Source: an uncultured Subdoligranulum sp. (lineage in GTDB: Bacteria; Bacillota; Clostridia; Oscillospirales; Ruminococcaceae). From it: a stretch of 64,000 bases of DNA. Both the position numbers and the translations under genes were made by a program. Below, one piece after another: positions 1 through 8,452 of the stretch (position 1 is its first letter; every line of letters begins with the position of its first letter). A model generated the notes under the pieces. The model saw only the letters and a list, made by a program, of their open reading frames with translations. It searched no databases and was not told the DNA's origin. The stretch is from the NCBI RefSeq assembly GCF_963931595.1, contig NZ_OZ007030.1, positions 984,481 through 1,048,480 on the forward strand. The letters run 5' to 3'.

Positions 1-220
1 ACTGTCCCTGTATTTGACTTCACTCCATGATGAAGATCTTCTGCAGCGGCCGGAAAACTGCGAGTGGACGCGGTTTACCCTGATCCTGTCGCAATACCGC
101 CATCTGCACCTGCATTTGGGGATGCTGATGGGGTTCATTGTGTCGGAAATCGGGTTGTGCCCGCGCACACTGGAACCGGGGGATGAGTTCCCACGCCCGC
201 CGTATGATCCTTACCGATAG
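1..220 (+). CDS. DinB-like protein, C-terminal fragment
   Basis: The open frame enters from the left edge (codons in phase from base 2) and stops at the TAG at 218-220, so only about the last 72 residues are visible. The tail holds a helix with spaced histidines (RHLHLHLG) followed by a hydrophobic stretch, as in the last helix of DinB/YfiT-type four-helix bundles, where a histidine helps bind metal. The TTG at base 14 is unlikely to be the real start because the frame is open upstream. The family call comes from this short segment only. The 13-base gap to the next gene allows co-transcription with the lipoprotein gene. Confidence 0.5.
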   Translation, partial: LSLYLTSLHDEDLLQRPENCEWTRFTLILSQYRHLHLHLGMLMGFIVSEIGLCPRTLEPGDEFPRPPYDPYR

Positions 221-233
221 GGAGAAAAACGTA

Positions 234-719
234 ATGAAAAAAAGCATTTGTCTTGCACCGCTGTGTCTGGCTGTACTGGTGGGCTGCATGTCGGCCAAGG
301 TGGATACCACACCGGTCTGGTCGGAGCACCTGCCGGAAACCGGCGTACAGATGGAACTGAGTAACTGTGAACTGCTGGGGACAGAGGATGTGTATTACAC
401 ATTGGACCGGGACAGCAGCGATCCCTGGGTTCAGAAGCCGGCTCTGCAGACAAAAGGCATTCCGGTGGTGACGCTGCAGGGCGTCTCCCAGGAAGAGGTG
501 CAGCTGCGTTTTGTGGAAAACATCGATACACTGTATTTGTATTACGACAAGGTACTGCCGCAGCCGGACCTCGATTACATAGCTACCCGGCAGGAGGACG
601 GCAGCCTGCAATACCGGCTGGATACCGTGTACAATTATGAGTTTGTCATCGCCACGCAGGCAGGGACGGACACCATGATCGTGACCTGCCAGCGGGATGG
701 CATCTCGAAAAATCCATAA
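234..719 (+). CDS. small lipoprotein of unknown function
   Basis: The 161-residue product begins with a lipoprotein signal: MKKS, a hydrophobic stretch, then the lipobox LVGC with the modifiable cysteine near residue 17. The mature part is about 145 residues, acidic, and looks mostly beta (alternating hydrophobic residues such as TLYLYY and YEFVIATQ). I recognise no family. The ATG at 234 is preceded by GGGAGAAA at a usable distance. A longer frame starting at 138 would put a charged peptide before the signal sequence and overlap the upstream gene, so the shorter start is preferred. It probably sits on the outer face of the cytoplasmic membrane. A strong hairpin follows directly. Confidence 0.7.
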   Translation: MKKSICLAPLCLAVLVGCMSAKVDTTPVWSEHLPETGVQMELSNCELLGTEDVYYTLDRDSSDPWVQKPALQTKGIPVVTLQGVSQEEVQLRFVENIDTLYLYYDKVLPQPDLDYIATRQEDGSLQYRLDTVYNYEFVIATQAGTDTMIVTCQRDGISKNP

Positions 720-722
720 AAA

Positions 723-755
723 TACCCCGGCGGTTCGCAAAGAACCGTCGGGGTA
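723..755. terminator. bidirectional terminator between lipoprotein gene and mscS
   Basis: A 14-bp stem (723-736 with 742-755, one G-T pair, loop GCAAA) lies between two convergent genes. A-rich sequence on the left gives a short U-tract for the reverse strand, and ATTTGTT follows on the right for the forward strand. Confidence 0.8.
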
Positions 756-777
756 CATTTGTTGCCAAAAGAAAAAA

Positions 778-1833
778 TCAGCTTTTGGCAGGCATATCCA
801 GCGTGGTGGTGGGGAAAGCAAAACTGCAGCCGTTTTTGGCCACCAGGTCCATGATCTCCAGATTCAGACGGCTTCTTTCCCGCAGAAAATCACCGTAGGG
901 CAGCGTCGTGAGATAGACACGCACAAGAATATCGATGCTGTAATCGTTGAATTTATCCACCGTGGCGGTCACAGTGCCGGGCTGCACGGTGGGCTGGGCG
1001 TTCAGAAACTCCGTAAGGTCACGGCAGACGGTGTCCAGCTGCGCACGGGTGGTGTCATAGGTCAGGCCCAGTGTGAACTGCCACAGCCGGCTGCTGCGCT
1101 GGTTGCAGTTCTGGATATATTCCGAACATACCTTGGAATTTTCGATGGTGACAGCCACATTGTCGGTGGTGCGGATGCGGGTGGAACGGAAGGAAATGTC
1201 CTCCACGGTGCCCTCGGAGGAACCCAGGATCACGTAGTCCCCGATGCCGAAGGGGTGTTCCAGAACCAGGGTGATGCCGGCGATCAGGTTGGACAGGGTG
1301 GACTGGGCGGCCAGGGAAACGGCCAGTCCGGCAACGCCGGCGCCAGTCAGCAGTCCTGTAACCGGTACGCCCAGGTGGTCCAGCATGGCGATGCCCGTGA
1401 AGATGGCCACCAGCGCCCGGAAGATGTTCTCGAAGAAGCGGCCCATGGTGTTGTTGGTAGTCAGGTCCAGCTTGTTCTGGGCGCTGCGCAGCAGCAGACG
1501 GCACATGGGGGCGGCACGCCAGGCGCCCAGTCCGATGAAAAAGGTCAGCGCCAGGTCCAGAAGCACGCGCAGCACCGCAAGATAGGTGGGGGAATTGAAG
1601 GAAAACGGTACCACCACCAGGGCAAGGTACAAAAGCACGGTGCGCAGAATGAAGGCGGTGGGCTGTACATAGCTGTCAAACAGGATATACAGCCATTCGG
1701 TAAGATGTCCGTGCAATCGGTTCAGAATCCGGCGGATGATGCGGGTATACAGAAGGGGAAGGACCAACGCGCCCACCAGCAAAAGGACGGCGGGCAGAAG
1801 ATCCAGCACGAGGCTGAAGGCAAATTCTTGCAT
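778..1833 (-). CDS. MscS-family small-conductance mechanosensitive channel
   Basis: The 351-residue membrane protein is an MscS-type channel that would release ions and solutes when membrane tension rises. Hydrophobic segments lie near residues 8-30, 56-78 and 86-108, followed by the pore-lining TM3 region (about 135-185) rich in Gly and Ala, with the stretch AGVAGLAVSLAAQSTLSN. The beta domain shows the typical PFGIGDYV (194-201) and VEDISFRSTRIRT motifs. Length fits simple MscS/YggB-like proteins. It is transcribed alone from a reverse promoter near 1872-1900 and converges on the lipoprotein gene through a shared terminator. Confidence 0.92.
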   Translation of the reverse strand: MQEFAFSLVLDLLPAVLLLVGALVLPLLYTRIIRRILNRLHGHLTEWLYILFDSYVQPTAFILRTVLLYLALVVVPFSFNSPTYLAVLRVLLDLALTFFIGLGAWRAAPMCRLLLRSAQNKLDLTTNNTMGRFFENIFRALVAIFTGIAMLDHLGVPVTGLLTGAGVAGLAVSLAAQSTLSNLIAGITLVLEHPFGIGDYVILGSSEGTVEDISFRSTRIRTTDNVAVTIENSKVCSEYIQNCNQRSSRLWQFTLGLTYDTTRAQLDTVCRDLTEFLNAQPTVQPGTVTATVDKFNDYSIDILVRVYLTTLPYGDFLRERSRLNLEIMDLVAKNGCSFAFPTTTLDMPAKS

Positions 1834-1871
1834 AGTGACGCTCCCTATGTTTGCAGATGTTTGACAGAAAT

Positions 1872-1900
1872 ATTATACCATACCCTATTGCATTTTGTAA
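1872..1900 (-). promoter_or_regulatory. promoter of mscS
   Basis: Reading the reverse strand, TTACAA (1900-1895) and TATAAT (1877-1872) are separated by 17 bp. The -10 lies about 40 bp upstream of the mscS start. The element interleaves with the forward promoter of the riboflavin riboswitch. Confidence 0.65.
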
Positions 1901-1915
1901 AACCTGTGCTATACT
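1888..1915 (+). promoter_or_regulatory. promoter of the FMN riboswitch-ribU unit
   Basis: TTGCAT (1888-1893), a 16-bp spacer and TATACT (1910-1915) place the start of transcription shortly before the conserved FMN aptamer. The -35 region is shared with the opposing mscS promoter. Confidence 0.65.
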
Positions 1916-1930
1916 ATGCAGGTAGAAAGT

Positions 1931-2062
1931 CTGTTTCAGGGCGGGGTGCAATTCCCCACCGGCGGTAAACGGTTCATTGGACCGTAAGCCCGCGACCGGC
2001 TGCTTGGGCAGCCGCTGATCCGGTGTGATTCCGGGGCCGACGGTATAGTCCGGATGCAAGAA
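1931..2062 (+). promoter_or_regulatory. FMN riboswitch (RFN element)
   Basis: The conserved blocks of the FMN aptamer are present in order: TCAGGGCGGGGTGCAATTCC, CACCGGCGGTAA, AGCCCGCGA, GATCCGGTGTGATTCCGGGG, and GCCGACGGTATAGTCCGGATG with the closing AGAAACGG. FMN binding is expected to favour the downstream terminator hairpin and so lower riboflavin uptake. The only gene behind it is the riboflavin transporter ribU. No rib biosynthesis genes are seen here. Confidence 0.96.
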
Positions 2063-2089
2063 ACGGAAAGCTGTTTGCTATGCTTTTTG

Positions 2090-2129
2090 GCCCTGTTGCT
2101 GTACCCATCGGCAACAGGGCTTTTGTTTT
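2090..2129 (+). terminator. expression-platform terminator of the FMN riboswitch
   Basis: GCCCTGTTGC (2090-2099) pairs with GCAACAGGGC (2111-2120) and is followed by TTTTGTTTTG. Placed between aptamer and ribU, it fits transcription attenuation. About 85 bases separate it from the ribU start. Confidence 0.85.
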
Positions 2130-2214
2130 GCCGGCAGCAAGCATAACCAGCCTCCCGTCAGTTTGATCAGGAACGAATCAGCTTTCGCAAACCATTTTAC
2201 GGGAGGAAAATCTC

Positions 2215-2814
2215 ATGACCAAAACACACAACCATGTCCGCGAACTTACGGTGACTGCCATGCTCTGCGCAATCGCCACAGTGCTGATGTTTCTGGACTT
2301 CAGCCTGCCCATGTTCATCCCTTCCTTTGTCAAGATGGACGTGTCGGAGCTGCCGGCGCTGCTGGCATCCTTCAGCCTGGGCCCCGTGTATGGCGTTGCC
2401 GTCTGCTTTGTGAAGAACCTGCTGAATCTGATCTTCCACGGCTCCACGGGCGGTATCGGGGAACTGTGCAATTTCCTGCTGGGTGCGTTCTTTGTGGGCA
2501 CGGCCGGCGTAATCTACCGCTTGCACAAAACACGCAAGGGCGCCGTGGCGGGCTGCCTGATCGGAGCCATCGTCATGGCGGTGATCAGCGTGCCGGTGAA
2601 CTATTTCCTGAGCTATCCGGTTTATGCGGCCATGTTCGGCGGCATCGACGCCATCATTGCCGCCTATCAGGAACTGCGCCCCGGTACCAACGGTCTGCTG
2701 GAATGCCTGTTGGTTTTCAATATGCCCTTTACCCTCGTCAAAGGCCTTGTGGATGCCGTTCTCTGCTTCCTGATTTACAAGCCGCTGTCTCCCATTCTGC
2801 ACGGCCGGCACTGA
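2215..2814 (+). CDS. ribU: riboflavin transporter, ECF S component RibU
   Basis: The 199-residue protein has about six hydrophobic helices and is the substrate-binding S component that takes riboflavin to a shared energy-coupling-factor module (EcfA/A'/T), which is not in this window. The family call rests on ELPALLASFSLGPVYG, the N-terminal basic stretch before the first helix, the length, and above all the FMN riboswitch directly upstream. The ATG follows GGGAGG. The next gene has its own promoter, so ribU is probably monocistronic. Other ECF S components look similar; the riboswitch decides the call. Confidence 0.92.
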   Translation: MTKTHNHVRELTVTAMLCAIATVLMFLDFSLPMFIPSFVKMDVSELPALLASFSLGPVYGVAVCFVKNLLNLIFHGSTGGIGELCNFLLGAFFVGTAGVIYRLHKTRKGAVAGCLIGAIVMAVISVPVNYFLSYPVYAAMFGGIDAIIAAYQELRPGTNGLLECLLVFNMPFTLVKGLVDAVLCFLIYKPLSPILHGRH

Positions 2815-2861
2815 GAGGGCCCCGCGGTGCAAAAAGAACGCAGAAACGGTGGGAATCCCTC

Positions 2862-2890
2862 TTGACGTGAGAAAAGCCTTGTGCTATAAT
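2862..2890 (+). promoter_or_regulatory. promoter of the SAM riboswitch-metK unit
   Basis: TTGACG (2862-2867), a 17-bp spacer and a perfect TATAAT (2885-2890) lie 20 bp before the SAM aptamer. Confidence 0.85.
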
Positions 2891-2911
2891 GCGTCCTGCA
2901 ACAGAATAGCA

Positions 2912-3007
2912 ACTTATCAAGAGCGGCAGAGGGAACAGGCCCTGTGAAGCCCGACAACCTACACAAATGTGCAAGGTGCCAATTCCTGCGGGGAACCGAA
3001 AGATAAG
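2912..3007 (+). promoter_or_regulatory. SAM-I riboswitch (S box)
   Basis: The S-box consensus is clear: CTTATCAAGAGCGGCAGAGG, then GGGAACAGGCCCTGTGAAGCC, CGACAACC, AAGGTGCCAATTCC and the closing GAAAGATAAG, which pairs with the 5' CTTATC to form P1. SAM binding should promote the terminator that follows and so reduce synthesis of SAM synthetase. Confidence 0.97.
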
Positions 3008-3013
3008 CGTCAG

Positions 3014-3042
3014 CGCGCAGTCTTTTGGCTGCGCGTTTTTTG
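3014..3042 (+). terminator. expression-platform terminator of the SAM riboswitch
   Basis: CGCGCAG (3014-3020) pairs with CTGCGCG (3029-3035), followed by TTTTTTTG. It lies directly after P1 of the S box and ahead of metK. Confidence 0.85.
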
Positions 3043-3091
3043 TTCTCGTCAGTTGCGCTTCTGCTTACATTTATAAGGGAGGCTTTTTCGT

Positions 3092-4237
3092 ATGTCCAAA
3101 GTTCTTTTCACTTCGGAGTCGGTGACCGAAGGACATCCCGACAAAATCTGCGATCAGATTTCCGATGCCATTCTGGATGAAATCCTGAAGCAGGACCCCG
3201 ATGCCCGCGTTGCCTGTGAGACCACCTGCTCCACGGGTCTTGTCCACATTATGGGCGAGATCACCACCAGCTGCTATGTGGATATTGCCGAGACGGCCCG
3301 GGATGTCATCCGTTCCATCGGGTATGACCGCGCCAAGTATGGGTTTGACTGCGATACCTGCGGTGTCATTGTCAACATCGACGGCCAGAGCCCCGACATT
3401 GCGCTGGGCACCAACGATGAGGTGGCCGGCGCCGGCGACCAGGGCATGATGTTCGGATATGCCTGCGACGAGACCCCGGAACTGATGCCGCTGCCCATCA
3501 GCCTGGCCCACAAACTGGCCAAGCGGCTCACCGAGGTGCGCAAGAGCGGTCTGCTGGAATACCTGCGTCCGGACGGCAAGAGCCAGGTTACCGTGGAGTA
3601 CGACGACGGCAAGCCGGTGCGTGTGGACGCGGTGGTTATCTCCAGCCAGCACAGCCCGGAAATCAGCCAGGAACAGCTCCATGCTGACATCAAACGGGAA
3701 GTGATTGAAAAGGTGATTCCCGCCGAAATGCTGGACGAGCACACCAAGTACTACATCAATCCCACCGGGCGTTTTGTGGTAGGCGGTCCCCAGGGCGATA
3801 CCGGCCTGACCGGCCGCAAGATCATTGTGGATACCTACGGCGGTTATGCCCGTCACGGCGGCGGCGCTTTCAGCGGCAAGGACCCCAGCAAGGTGGACCG
3901 TTCCGCTGCTTACGCGGCGCGCTGGGTTGCCAAGAATATTGTGGCAGCCGGGCTGGCCAAAAAGTGTGAGGTGGAGCTTGCCTACGCCATCGGCGTGGCG
4001 GAGCCGGTTTCCATCATGGTGGACACCTTCGGCACCGGCACGGTGGCGGACAATCAGATTGAGGAAGCCGTCAAGAAGGTGTTTGACCTGCGTCCGGCTG
4101 CCATCATCCGCGACCTGGATCTGCGCAAACCCATCTATCGCAACCTGGCTGCCTACGGCCACATGGGCCGGGAAGATCTGGGCGTCAAGTGGGAAAACAC
4201 CGACCGGGTGGAGGCACTGAAAGCAGCGCTGCACTGA
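3092..4237 (+). CDS. metK: S-adenosylmethionine synthetase
   Basis: MetK joins methionine and ATP to make S-adenosylmethionine in the cytoplasm. The 381-residue product has the usual family length and its motifs: [12 protein letters not shown] (from residue 14), [12 protein letters not shown], and the phosphate-binding [19 protein letters not shown]. The ATG follows AAGGGAGG. The gene stands alone between the SAM riboswitch and a strong terminator, so its product feeds back on its own transcription. SAM is used by several neighbours' families, for example the radical-SAM enzyme MiaB. Confidence 0.98.
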   Translation: MSKVLFTSESVTEGHPDKICDQISDAILDEILKQDPDARVACETTCSTGLVHIMGEITTSCYVDIAETARDVIRSIGYDRAKYGFDCDTCGVIVNIDGQSPDIALGTNDEVAGAGDQGMMFGYACDETPELMPLPISLAHKLAKRLTEVRKSGLLEYLRPDGKSQVTVEYDDGKPVRVDAVVISSQHSPEISQEQLHADIKREVIEKVIPAEMLDEHTKYYINPTGRFVVGGPQGDTGLTGRKIIVDTYGGYARHGGGAFSGKDPSKVDRSAAYAARWVAKNIVAAGLAKKCEVELAYAIGVAEPVSIMVDTFGTGTVADNQIEEAVKKVFDLRPAAIIRDLDLRKPIYRNLAAYGHMGREDLGVKWENTDRVEALKAALH

Positions 4238-4261
4238 TCTGGTATCCTATGGAAATACAAC

Positions 4262-4291
4262 AAAAGCGCAGGGCGTGCCCTGCGCTTTTTT
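4262..4291 (+). terminator. terminator of metK
   Basis: AAAGCGCAGGGC and GCCCTGCGCTTTTTT form a 12- to 13-bp stem around the GT at 4275-4276, with a U-tract. Confidence 0.9.
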
Positions 4292-4294
4292 GGT

Positions 4295-4323
4295 TTGCCA
4301 AATACAGGCAGTTGGGGTATAAT
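4295..4323 (+). promoter_or_regulatory. promoter of the recD2-comF-mreB-pcrA-thyX-tmk operon
   Basis: TTGCCA (4295-4300), 17 bp, TATAAT (4318-4323), about 42 bp before the recD2 start. No further terminator is seen until 14.79 kb. Confidence 0.8.
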
Positions 4324-4364
4324 ATAAAGGATATTGTGGAAGTGTGCCGAAGGGAGGTGGGACC

Positions 4365-6596
4365 ATGGCAGATACCGCGCAGCCGCTGCAAAAGCTGGAG
4401 GGCGTCGTGGAACACAGAATCTACGAAAATGCCGATACCGGGTACGCAGTCTTTGAAGTCAATGTGGGCGATCAGGACATTGTGGTGGCCGGCAATGTGG
4501 GCAGTGTGGACAACGGCATGCAGATCACGGCCTATGGGCATCTGGTCAACCATCCCCATTACGGGCAGCAGTTCCGGGCAGAATCCTGTGAAATGCAGCT
4601 GCCGCAGGATACAACGGGGCTGCTCAGCTATCTGTCCAGCGGCGTTTTGCCCTACATCGGTCCCGCTACCGCCAAGAAGATCGTCAAAGCCTTCGGGGAG
4701 GATGTGCTGACGGTGATCTCCGAGACACCGCAGCGGCTTTGCGAGATCAAGGGCATCACCCCGGAAAAGGCGGCGGCCATCTCCAACGAATTCCGTCGGA
4801 TGTACGGTGTGCGGGAAGTGATCGCCTGGTTTGCCCAGTTCGGGCTGTCCTCCCAGAATGCGGTGACGGCCTATCGTGCGTTTGGCCCGCATACCATCGA
4901 GGCGCTCAACCAGAATCCCTACTTGCTGTGCGGGGAACCGCTGCAGCTGAAATTTTCGGACGTGGATAAAATTGCCGCGGCCCTGCATGTGGAACTGGCC
5001 AGCCGGCTTCGGATTACCGCCGGTATCCTCTATGTGCTGCGCCACAACGCGGGAAACGGGCATACCTGCCTGCCCCGCAACAAGCTGTTGGAAACTACGG
5101 CCAAATTCCTGCTGGTCACCCCGGACGATGTGGAGCGTGGCCTGGATGAGCTGTTGCAGTCCGAAGAGGTGGAAACACGCACTTTTGAGGATGTGGAGTA
5201 TGCGTTCCTGCCGGATTTGCTGGCCGCGGAGGAGGATATTGCCACGCGGCTGGGGATGCTTTCCACCTTTCCGACACAGCCGCCCAGAAACCTGGAGAGC
5301 AATATCCGGGCGCTGGAAATTGTCCAGGGGTTTGCCTATGCGCCGCTGCAGCGGGAAGCCATACGGATGGCGCTGTCCAACCGTGTGATGGTCCTTACCG
5401 GCGGCCCCGGTACCGGCAAGACCACCACCGTCAATGCCATTCTGAGCCTCTATGAGGGGGAATGTGACCGGGTGGCACTCTGTGCACCCACCGGCCGTGC
5501 GGCCAAGCGTCTCAGCGAATTGACCCACCATACAGCCTCCACCATTCACCGCCTTCTGGAGGTGGATTACAGCAGCGGTGCCGTCCGCTTCATTCACAAC
5601 AAGAAAAATCTTTTGAAATACGATGTCATCATTCTCGACGAGATGAGTATGGTGGATGTCAAGTTGTTTCAGTCGCTGCTGGCCGCGGCGCGGGATCATT
5701 GCCGCATCATCATGGTGGGCGATGCCGACCAGCTGCCCAGCGTGGGCCCCGGCAACATTCTGGGAGAGATCCTTTCTGCCGGCGTGGTGCCCACGGTGCG
5801 GCTGACTGAAATTTTCCGCCAGGCACAGAAAAGCCTGATCGTACAGAACGCCCACCGCATTGTGCAGGGGGAACTGCCGCGAAAGGGCGAAGCCAAGGAT
5901 GACTTTTTCATTATGGAAAAGAACGGCCAGGCCTGCCAGAAACTGATCTGCGATCTGGTGGCAGAACGTCTGCCCAGGGCATACGGGTTTGATCCGATCC
6001 GGGATATCCAGGTGCTCTGCCCGGCCAAAAAAGGCGTTACCGGCAGTGTGGAACTCAACCGCTGCCTTCAGGAAGTTCTGAACCCCCCTTCTGCGAAAAA
6101 ACCGCAGCTGGGCGGCGAAAAGGGCGCAAAGATCCTGCGTCTTGGCGATAAGGTCATGCAGATCAAAAACGATTACGATATCACGTTTGAGCGCGCCGGT
6201 GCCGAGGCAGGCGTCGGCGCGTACAACGGAGACCTGGGGATCATCACCGAGGTGGATACCGAGGCCCGCTCGGTCACCGTCATGATGGATGACCGGAAGT
6301 ATGTGTATTCGGCCGATCAGCTGAGTGAACTGGAGCCGGCCTATGCCGTGACGATCCACAAGAGCCAGGGCTCCGAGTTCCCGGCCATCATTGTGCCGGT
6401 GTCCGACGTGCCGCCGCGGCTGCGGTACCGCAATCTGCTGTATACCGGAGTTACACGTGCCAGAAAGCTGTGCATCCTCACCGGCAGTCACTGGATTGTG
6501 GAACAGATGGTGCGCAATGTGCGCCAGAATCTGCGGTACAGCTGTCTGCGGTATCTGCTGAAGGATGCTGTGACGCCCACAGCGGAAAAACAATGA
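4365..6596 (+). CDS. recD2: RecD2-type 5'-3' DNA helicase (SF1B)
   Basis: The 743-residue protein is a RecD2/YrrC helicase, the RecBCD-independent form that unwinds DNA 5' to 3' in repair and recombination. The N-terminal third holds the RecD2 domain with helix-hairpin-helix stretches (GVLPYIGPATAKKIVKAFG; LCEIKGITPEKAAAI). The motor follows: Walker A GGPGTGKTT (346-354), Walker B ILDEMSMVD, GDADQLPSVGPGN, and motif VI region TIHKSQGSEFPAI. The ATG at 4365 sits 8 bp after GGGAGGTGG; an in-frame GTG at 4344 lacks a site. comF overlaps its stop by ATGA, so the two are translationally coupled. Confidence 0.93.
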   Translation: MADTAQPLQKLEGVVEHRIYENADTGYAVFEVNVGDQDIVVAGNVGSVDNGMQITAYGHLVNHPHYGQQFRAESCEMQLPQDTTGLLSYLSSGVLPYIGPATAKKIVKAFGEDVLTVISETPQRLCEIKGITPEKAAAISNEFRRMYGVREVIAWFAQFGLSSQNAVTAYRAFGPHTIEALNQNPYLLCGEPLQLKFSDVDKIAAALHVELASRLRITAGILYVLRHNAGNGHTCLPRNKLLETTAKFLLVTPDDVERGLDELLQSEEVETRTFEDVEYAFLPDLLAAEEDIATRLGMLSTFPTQPPRNLESNIRALEIVQGFAYAPLQREAIRMALSNRVMVLTGGPGTGKTTTVNAILSLYEGECDRVALCAPTGRAAKRLSELTHHTASTIHRLLEVDYSSGAVRFIHNKKNLLKYDVIILDEMSMVDVKLFQSLLAAARDHCRIIMVGDADQLPSVGPGNILGEILSAGVVPTVRLTEIFRQAQKSLIVQNAHRIVQGELPRKGEAKDDFFIMEKNGQACQKLICDLVAERLPRAYGFDPIRDIQVLCPAKKGVTGSVELNRCLQEVLNPPSAKKPQLGGEKGAKILRLGDKVMQIKNDYDITFERAGAEAGVGAYNGDLGIITEVDTEARSVTVMMDDRKYVYSADQLSELEPAYAVTIHKSQGSEFPAIIVPVSDVPPRLRYRNLLYTGVTRARKLCILTGSHWIVEQMVRNVRQNLRYSCLRYLLKDAVTPTAEKQ

Positions 6597-7360
6597 GGGC
6601 GCTGGACTGGCGCTGCGCGGCGGAACAGGCTGCGGCCTGGCTGTACCCGCGGCGTTGCCCCTTTTGCAATGAACTGCTGGGTGCCGATGCTGTGCAGGGA
6701 ACGTTCTGTCCCGCCTGCAAGGCGGAAGAAGAGCGCCTTTCCCACCGTCCGCCGCGCCTGCCCGCCACGGAACACCACTTTTATGCACTGCAAAGCGCCC
6801 TGGCGGCTTACTATTACAGCGGCACCGTGCGGGAGGCCATTCTTTTGTGCAAGCGGGGATTTCATCCCTGGTATGCAAGGGAGCTGGCAGACCGCATGGC
6901 GGTGCGGATCTGGGGCGCCACGCCGGCATCCTGCCCGGGGCGGCGGCCGCAGAATGAGCTGTTCCGGGATATGCCGCTCTACCACTGCATTGTGCCGGTG
7001 CCGCCCCATCAGCCGCAGCCCGGCCTGCCGGGACTGCCGTTGCTGCTGGCACGGCGGTTGGGTATACTATGGGGGATCCCGGTGGAAACACCGCTCTATA
7101 CCGTGCGGGGCACGGCGGCGCAGAAGGGGCTTAGCCGCACGGATCGCATGGAAAATGCCAGAAAAGCCTACGCCTGCCGGAAAAGTGCAGACCTGAGCGG
7201 AAAGCGGGTGCTGCTGGTGGACGACATCATCACCACCGGGGCCACGGTCTCGGCATGTGCACTGGCTCTGCTCAAAGCAGGTGCTGTGGATGTGACGGCG
7301 GCTGCCATTGCCGCGGATGAAGAATTGCCGAAAGAAAAACGAACCTCTACGGAGAAATGA
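6593..7360 (+). CDS. comF: ComF-family phosphoribosyltransferase-like protein
   Basis: ComF proteins assist DNA uptake in competent bacteria and may link incoming single strands to recombination. This 255-residue product has the N-terminal zinc ribbon (C22, C25, C39, C42: CPFC and CPAC) and the C-terminal phosphoribosyltransferase fold with the PRPP loop VLLVDDIITTGATVS near residues 203-217. The start codon overlaps the recD2 stop (ATGA); the frame is open further upstream, but only within recD2. The gene also overlaps the following one. A pairing of comF with a helicase gene fits a role in handling single-stranded DNA, though nothing here proves competence. Confidence 0.9.
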   Translation: MRALDWRCAAEQAAAWLYPRRCPFCNELLGADAVQGTFCPACKAEEERLSHRPPRLPATEHHFYALQSALAAYYYSGTVREAILLCKRGFHPWYARELADRMAVRIWGATPASCPGRRPQNELFRDMPLYHCIVPVPPHQPQPGLPGLPLLLARRLGILWGIPVETPLYTVRGTAAQKGLSRTDRMENARKAYACRKSADLSGKRVLLVDDIITTGATVSACALALLKAGAVDVTAAAIAADEELPKEKRTSTEK

Positions 7361-7362
7361 CC

Positions 7363-8421
7363 ATGAAGCAACAGGATATCGGCATTGATCTGGGCACGAC
7401 CTCGATCATTATAGCAACCGAACAACAGGGTGTGGTGTTTACCCAGCCCACCATTGGGGCTGTGGATACCCGCAGCAACACCATCCTGGCGGTGGGGGAC
7501 GAAGCCCTGCGGATGGTGGGGCGGGCCCCTGCGCATATTGATCTGATCCGTCCGCTGCGTGACGGTGTGATTCAGGACCACCGGATGACCAACGAACTGA
7601 TCGTGCGGTTCGTGAATGAAGTCTGCCGCTCCCGTTTTTTCAAACCGCGGATCGCAGTCTGCGTGCCGGCGGCCATCACCGGCGTGGAAGCGGATGCCGT
7701 GGTGGAGTCGGTCATGGCTGCCGGCGCGCGGCAGGTCTTCCTGGTGGATGAGCCGGTCGCTGCCGCGCTGGGCGCCGGCCTGCAGATCCGGCAGCCCCAC
7801 GGCTGTATGGTGGTGGATATCGGCGGCGGTTCCACCGACATTGCGGTCATCAGTATGGGCGGACGGGTGCGCGCTGCCAGCATTCCGGTGGCGGGCAATG
7901 CCTTTGACCGCTGCATTGCCCAGTTTGTCCAGGAAAAGTATCAGATTGCCATCGGCCCGCTGACGGCGGAGGCCCTGAAAAAACAGGTGGCCTGCTGTAC
8001 CAAGAGCGAATTCGAGGGTGTCATGGAAGTACGCGGCCATTCCTGGGAGACCAATCTCCCGGCACGGCGTCTGATCTATACCCATGATCTCTACGAACCG
8101 GTTCAGGAGCTGGCCACGCGGATCGTGGCCGCCGCCCGGGCGGTGTTGGAAAGCACCCCGCCGGAACTGGCGGCAGATGTGTCCTCCACGGGCGTGCTGC
8201 TCACCGGCGGCGGTTCTCTGCTGCGCGGACTGGCCAGTTACCTGGCCGGGGAACTGCATGTGGATGTGGCCATTGCTCCCGATCCCATCAACTGCGTGGC
8301 ACGGGGAACTGCCATCAGCCTCAGCGAAGGAAAATACCTGACAGCCGGTTTCCGGGATGCTACCCCCAAAGCGTGGAAAAAGACGCTGCAGAATATCCGC
8401 GACCCCTTTGCGGCCGACTGA
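7363..8421 (+). CDS. mreB: MreB/Mbl-like actin homologue (rod-shape protein)
   Basis: The 352-residue cytoplasmic protein belongs to the MreB family of bacterial actins that guide side-wall peptidoglycan synthesis. It shows phosphate-1 IGIDLGTTSIII, the hydrophobic VVDIGGGSTDIAVIS (phosphate 2) and the adenosine motif LLTGGGSLLRGL. The first ATG (7357) lies only 2 bp after GGAG; the ATG at 7363 is better spaced and was chosen. No mreC or mreD is present, so it could be an Mbl or MreBH type paralogue. It sits between comF and pcrA in one operon. Confidence 0.83.
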   Translation: MKQQDIGIDLGTTSIIIATEQQGVVFTQPTIGAVDTRSNTILAVGDEALRMVGRAPAHIDLIRPLRDGVIQDHRMTNELIVRFVNEVCRSRFFKPRIAVCVPAAITGVEADAVVESVMAAGARQVFLVDEPVAAALGAGLQIRQPHGCMVVDIGGGSTDIAVISMGGRVRAASIPVAGNAFDRCIAQFVQEKYQIAIGPLTAEALKKQVACCTKSEFEGVMEVRGHSWETNLPARRLIYTHDLYEPVQELATRIVAAARAVLESTPPELAADVSSTGVLLTGGGSLLRGLASYLAGELHVDVAIAPDPINCVARGTAISLSEGKYLTAGFRDATPKAWKKTLQNIRDPFAAD

Positions 8422-8452
8422 TTGATTCTATACACAGAAGGGAAAACAAGTC

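Noticed and set aside
697..1968. 423-codon forward open frame
   Set aside because: Antisense to mscS and crosses a clear terminator; Gly/Gln/His-rich product typical of shadow frames.
6470..6592. Longer start for comF
   Set aside because: The extra codons lie entirely within recD2 and are unrelated to ComF; the overlapping ATGA start fits the zinc ribbon position.
4185..7091. 968-codon reverse open frame
   Set aside because: Shadow of recD2 and comF; the forward genes have ribosome binding sites and motifs.
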